Assembly (NCBI GenBank): GCA_905214995.1
Contig: CAJMOT010000052.1
Span: 1 to 13,176, forward strand
Direction of reading: 5' to 3'
Length of the DNA: 13,176 nucleotides
Source of the DNA: an uncultured bacterium
GTDB lineage: Bacteria > Verrucomicrobiota > Verrucomicrobiia > Opitutales > Intestinicryptomonadaceae
Numbering within the stretch: position 1 is the first letter of the stretch; the number at the start of each line of letters is the position of its first letter. The translations under genes and the position numbers were made by a program. This document shows, in pieces, positions 12,415-13,176 of this stretch. The notes beneath the pieces are model-generated. The model was not told the origin of the DNA, searched no databases, and saw only the letters and a list, made by a program, of their open reading frames with translations.

Positions 12415-13176
12415 AACGCAGATTGAGGACTTGAACGTTGTACCGCGGGGAAGATTTATTCGCCGGATCGTAGACCAAAAGCATGGTTCTGGCGTCTTCC
12501 GGCAGCGATATGATGTTCTTATAGCACGCCACCCATTTTCCCTTTACCCGCTTGGCTATCTGGCAGGTAATGCCCTCGCTGTCCTTCTTCTTAGGGGAAA
12601 ATATGAAAGACTTGCCCGGACCGATTATGCTCGTCTGCCCGTTGATGTTGAACGCCACGGACTGGCGGGTCATATTCATCACGGCAAACTTGTTTTTCGG
12701 CAGCTGTTGCGGAGAAACGTTCATCGGATAAAAGCGCGCGTTGGAACCCGTTTTTATCATAAGCGCGAACAGCTCCCCCGAGCTTATCGGAATGTTCAGA
12801 ATGCCCGCCGACGAGAAATTTTCGTCCGCTTCCGGCTTCTCGGGGTTCGGCGGATTTTCCTTTTGCTTGGCAAACCTCATGCTCTTCGGCCCCTCGTACT
12901 TTATGGTCTTCATTTGGCGCGGGGCGATGTTGAGTTCGCGCCATTTGCCGTCGGATTTGTACCAGAGGTTGGAATCCTCGGCGGCCGTCCTGCGCGAGGA
13001 TATTATGCCCGTCCCGAAGTCCGGCATGGAAATGGAGTTCGCAAAACCCCACCTGTAAATTTTAAGAGTTACGCTGACGCTCTCCTCGCCGGATTTCTCC
13101 TCGGCGTCCTTATCGTTTTTTTGCCCCGCGGCGGCCGCGGTTTGCCCCGCAGCCTGCGCTCCGGGCGCCGGCTGCG
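12413..13176 (-). CDS. Unrecognised protein, C-terminal 253 residues, Ala/Gln/Gly linker plus beta-rich domain
   Basis: The frame enters at the right edge without a start and ends at TAA 12413-12415, so the N-terminus is missing; an internal ATG at 13027 is not the start because coding character continues upstream of it. The first visible 18 residues are a low-complexity Ala/Gln/Gly/Pro linker, then a charged Lys/Asp/Glu stretch. From about residue 33 a domain rich in beta-strand pattern begins (VSVTLKIYRWGF), with a Lys/Pro-rich insertion (KQKENPPNPEKPEADE) and a later NKFAVMNMTRQSVAFNING segment, ending in LVYDPANKSSPRYNVQVLNL. A linker joined to a beta-domain is common in exported proteins, but no signal can be seen. 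I do not recognise the family. A shifted frame over the same stretch is also open but looks like a shadow. Confidence 0.75.
   Translation of the reverse strand, partial: QPAPGAQAAGQTAAAAGQKNDKDAEEKSGEESVSVTLKIYRWGFANSISMPDFGTGIISSRRTAAEDSNLWYKSDGKWRELNIAPRQMKTIKYEGPKSMRFAKQKENPPNPEKPEADENFSSAGILNIPISSGELFALMIKTGSNARFYPMNVSPQQLPKNKFAVMNMTRQSVAFNINGQTSIIGPGKSFIFSPKKKDSEGITCQIAKRVKGKWVACYKNIISLPEDARTMLLVYDPANKSSPRYNVQVLNLR

Noticed and set aside
12591..13052. A 153-codon minus-strand frame overlapping the right-edge gene
   Set aside because: It is a shifted reading of the same DNA; the frame open to the window edge has the better protein-like composition and strand pattern.

Overview
The window most resembles a Gram-negative-type (diderm) bacterium of the Verrucomicrobiota, possibly an Opitutae or Puniceicoccales relative. 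The reasons are a GC-rich genome (an impression, not computed), an LPS gene (lpxK), lipoprotein export genes (LolC/LolD type), secreted proteins that open with an autotransporter or PEP-CTERM-like beta-strand region, a GH127-like polysaccharide enzyme, and several genes without a clear Shine-Dalgarno sequence. The phylum is inferred from protein style and could not be checked by a search.

Layout, left to right. (1) 1-1037, minus: N-terminal 345 residues of a secreted, Gly/Ser/Asn-rich, probably beta-helical surface protein whose C-terminus lies off the left edge. (2) 1038-1423: a gap with a promoter-like TTGACA hexamer and inverted or direct repeats. (3) 4439-1424, minus: a two-gene unit, a secreted protein with a degenerate transglutaminase-like domain plus helical repeats, followed after 7 bp by lpxK. 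(4) 4806-4573, minus: a 77-residue basic protein with its own terminator, divergent from (5) 4925-6195, plus: a DUF6941-type protein and an exported alpha/beta-hydrolase. (6) 9643-6226, minus: lysS, a LolC/LolE-type permease and a LolD-type ATPase, packed without gaps and ending in an elaborate terminator that folds across the stop codons of the convergent hydrolase and LolD genes. (7) 9644-10027: a gap rich in nested inverted repeats. (8) 11968-10028, minus: a lipoprotein GH127/DUF1680-like glycoside hydrolase. (9) 11969-12412: a second repeat-rich gap. (10) 13176-12413, minus: C-terminal 253 residues of an unrecognised protein with an Ala/Gln/Gly linker.

How the genes fit together. Much of the window concerns the cell envelope: LpxK completes lipid A phosphorylation, LolCD extracts lipoproteins for the outer membrane, and the GH127-like protein is itself a predicted lipoprotein that such a system would sort. 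The hydrolase, the transglutaminase-like protein and the left-edge protein all carry export signals.

I did not find a convincing undescribed defence, mobile or biosynthetic system: no CRISPR array, tRNA, rRNA, transposase or phage gene was seen. The items most worth a second look are the recurring GCATTGCGG/GGCATTG palindromes confined to intergenic DNA, the apparently catalytically dead transglutaminase fold paired with lpxK, the possible AUU start of lpxK, and the 77-residue protein divergent from the DUF6941 gene across an AT-rich palindrome.
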